From Lachnospiraceae bacterium P6B14 (GTDB lineage: Bacteria > Bacillota > Clostridia > Lachnospirales > Lachnospiraceae), in assembly GCA_000687695.1 (NCBI GenBank), contig JHWZ01000007.1:1-64000 (forward strand): a stretch of 64,000 bases of DNA, read 5' to 3'. Positions within the stretch are counted from its first letter, which is position 1; every line of letters begins with the position of its first letter. Below, piece after piece: positions 63,901 to 64,000 of the stretch. A program made the position numbers and the translations under genes. Under the pieces are notes generated by a model. It was given only the letters and a program-made list of their open reading frames with translations. It did no database searches and had not been told where the DNA came from.

Positions 63901-64000
63901 TGTTAACGCTATCGAGGAATATAAAGAGATCTACGAGCGTTATACAGTGCTGACAACCCAGCATGATGATCTCGTTGCTTCGGAAGAAAAGCTTCGCGGT
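60935..64000 (+). CDS. smc: Chromosome segregation protein SMC (3' end outside window)
   Basis: Open reading frame from ATG 60935 to the last base, 1022 codons without stop, so partial. Walker [11 protein letters not shown] at residues 31-40, [10 protein letters not shown], and the LGLGQG-like [11 protein letters not shown]. Coiled coil arms run to about 500, then the hinge ([10 protein letters not shown] ... [11 protein letters not shown] ... [19 protein letters not shown], about 505-660) with NPGGAISGG, then the returning coiled coil. The C-terminal head with the ABC signature and Walker B lies beyond the window. Partners scpA and scpB are at 24888-26320. AAAGGGG precedes the start. Confidence 0.97.
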   Translation, partial: MYLKSIEVHGFKSFANKLVFEFNNGITGIVGPNGSGKSNVADAVRWVLGEQSAKQLRGASMQDVIFSGTELRKPQSYAYVALTIANDDHKLDTPFEEVQIARKVYRSGESEYLLNGAVCRLRDVQELFFDTGIGKEGYSIIGQGQIDKILSGKPEDRRELFDEAAGIVKFKKRKASAEKSLEAEKLNLTRVEDILGELTLRVEPLKEQSEKAKKYIDLKNELKDMEIGLFRLEYEALNNDKEKLDETIQTANDDLTKAKEEKEATAETFSQLDETIQNFDQSIQDKKDKIQENQLALQNCESEIRVCKEKISSIEQGKSYFRDREEAILESIREIEEEQAQYTDEKAQIEESLKDMEIREQNAQEALTELEKEILEKEIRLGEENEAIIDSMNRSSEITLRQQKLRSQLDQNRLRQAEMNQKIITNQSKVDEATQVMKNEEADFKEAKAKYDDEYIAHKNVLAKIEAKRAEILEENRKIDETKSEYHRENSRLETLKNMTERYEGYGQSIRHVMEQKKTNKGVLGVVADIIKVDRKYEIAVETCLGGNIQNIITKDEQVAKDMIEFLKENHYGRATFLPLTTVTPTGKEPWPEEAESKKGVLGPVDSFVQRDDKYDKIVRYLLGRYLLVDTIDNALKINKEFGYSIRIVTLDGELMNPGGAISGGAFKNKNHLLGRGREIEKLGDSLKEIEKKLEKIRAGIADREEEIVMMTETATEKATKLQELELRQKTAKIKYDQAVSIKEETEKEYNAIADDKKALEREKSDIETAIKSIDESLELSKNEEELSKQQVETLGNEISDAHDKQTADQEALNELRLEMTSVRGKQSFIDENIERLTNAAASAKEQLDAIHAEADNSDSSIKEHENQIKAYELRIEELKEANVELDKTVEEEKIKKQELIDSQKQAFESREKLLTRIGDLNKEVFRLESQREKVDEKLENQIDYIWNEYELTYHNITEMEFDDSISKTERSQRVGKLRSNIRALGDVNVNAIEEYKEIYERYTVLTTQHDDLVASEEKLRG

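Noticed and set aside
62897-63964. Long minus-strand ORF (355 codons)
   Set aside because: It is antisense to the smc coiled coil. The + strand frame is continuous and matches SMC, and the antisense product is low-complexity Leu/Ser-rich sequence typical of a shadow ORF.
1-64000. CRISPR array, tRNA or rRNA genes
   Set aside because: No regularly spaced direct repeats, no tRNA cloverleaf signature (GGTTCGAATCC-type arms) and no rRNA segments were found. The repeats present are nested inverted repeats, not arrays.

Overview
The window looks like a chromosomal segment of a low-to-mid GC, Gram-positive anaerobe of class Clostridia, most likely a Lachnospiraceae member close to Butyrivibrio. This placement is inferred from gene content and order: dgt-dnaG-rpoD-trmK, scpA-scpB, pyrB-pyrI, fhs and folD, ispH directly before a four-domain S1 protein, QueH, a TGS-type nucleoside kinase, large hybrid histidine kinases and class A RNase P RNA. 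Nearly all genes lie on the + strand. The only - strand genes are an IS element, a GT39 mannosyltransferase-like gene and a secreted CAP-domain gene. No tRNA, rRNA or CRISPR array was seen.

Layout. 1-1737: an IS3-family element whose terminal inverted repeat is the first base of the window, inserted in a DUF1836 gene. 1.8-10.7 kb: a TrmA-family rRNA methyltransferase, two tandem hybrid histidine kinases (the second carries a C-terminal DegV lipid-binding domain), larE, surE and a DUF5684/zinc-ribbon membrane protein. 10.7-20.6 kb: copper ATPase, queH, dgt, dnaG, rpoD, trmK and nucleoside kinase. 20.6-21.2 kb: rnpB. 21.2-27.5 kb: M29-like peptidase, purE, phosphoesterase, scpAB, SanA-like protein and a small membrane protein. 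27.5-36.7 kb: a cell-envelope glycosylation island (two GT39 enzymes, acyltransferase, GtrB/CsbB-like GT2, YfhO, FAD oxidoreductase). 36.8-45.4 kb: rpsO with a structured leader, Nudix, pnp, ftsK/spoIIIE, RimK-like ligase and fhs. 45.4-50.8 kb: CAP protein, pyrBI, aconitase-family hydratase and a small alarmone synthetase. 50.9-64 kb: folD, rimO, pgsA, a GerMN lipoprotein, an HI0933-type flavoprotein, cmk, ispH, S1, cheR, plsX, rnc, and smc running off the window end.

The most unusual structure is non-coding. Five intergenic gaps, downstream of copA, rpoD, rnpB, the M29 peptidase and the alarmone synthetase, hold long nested inverted repeats of about 80-220 bp. Copies share loop and internal-loop sequences while many stem base pairs differ by matched double changes. 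One core hairpin occurs three times with the invariant loop pattern AAAAWAC and at least four compensated pairs. A second family occurs twice with three compensated pairs in one 9-bp stem. I recognise no known family. They could be structured RNAs, processing or termination elements, or a small mobile palindromic repeat family.

Other points of interest are the kinase-DegV fusion, the ispH and S1 genes overlapping where many Clostridia have one fused gene, back-to-back promoters between the CAP gene and pyrB, and a hairpin that contains the stop codons of both convergent genes fhs and CAP.
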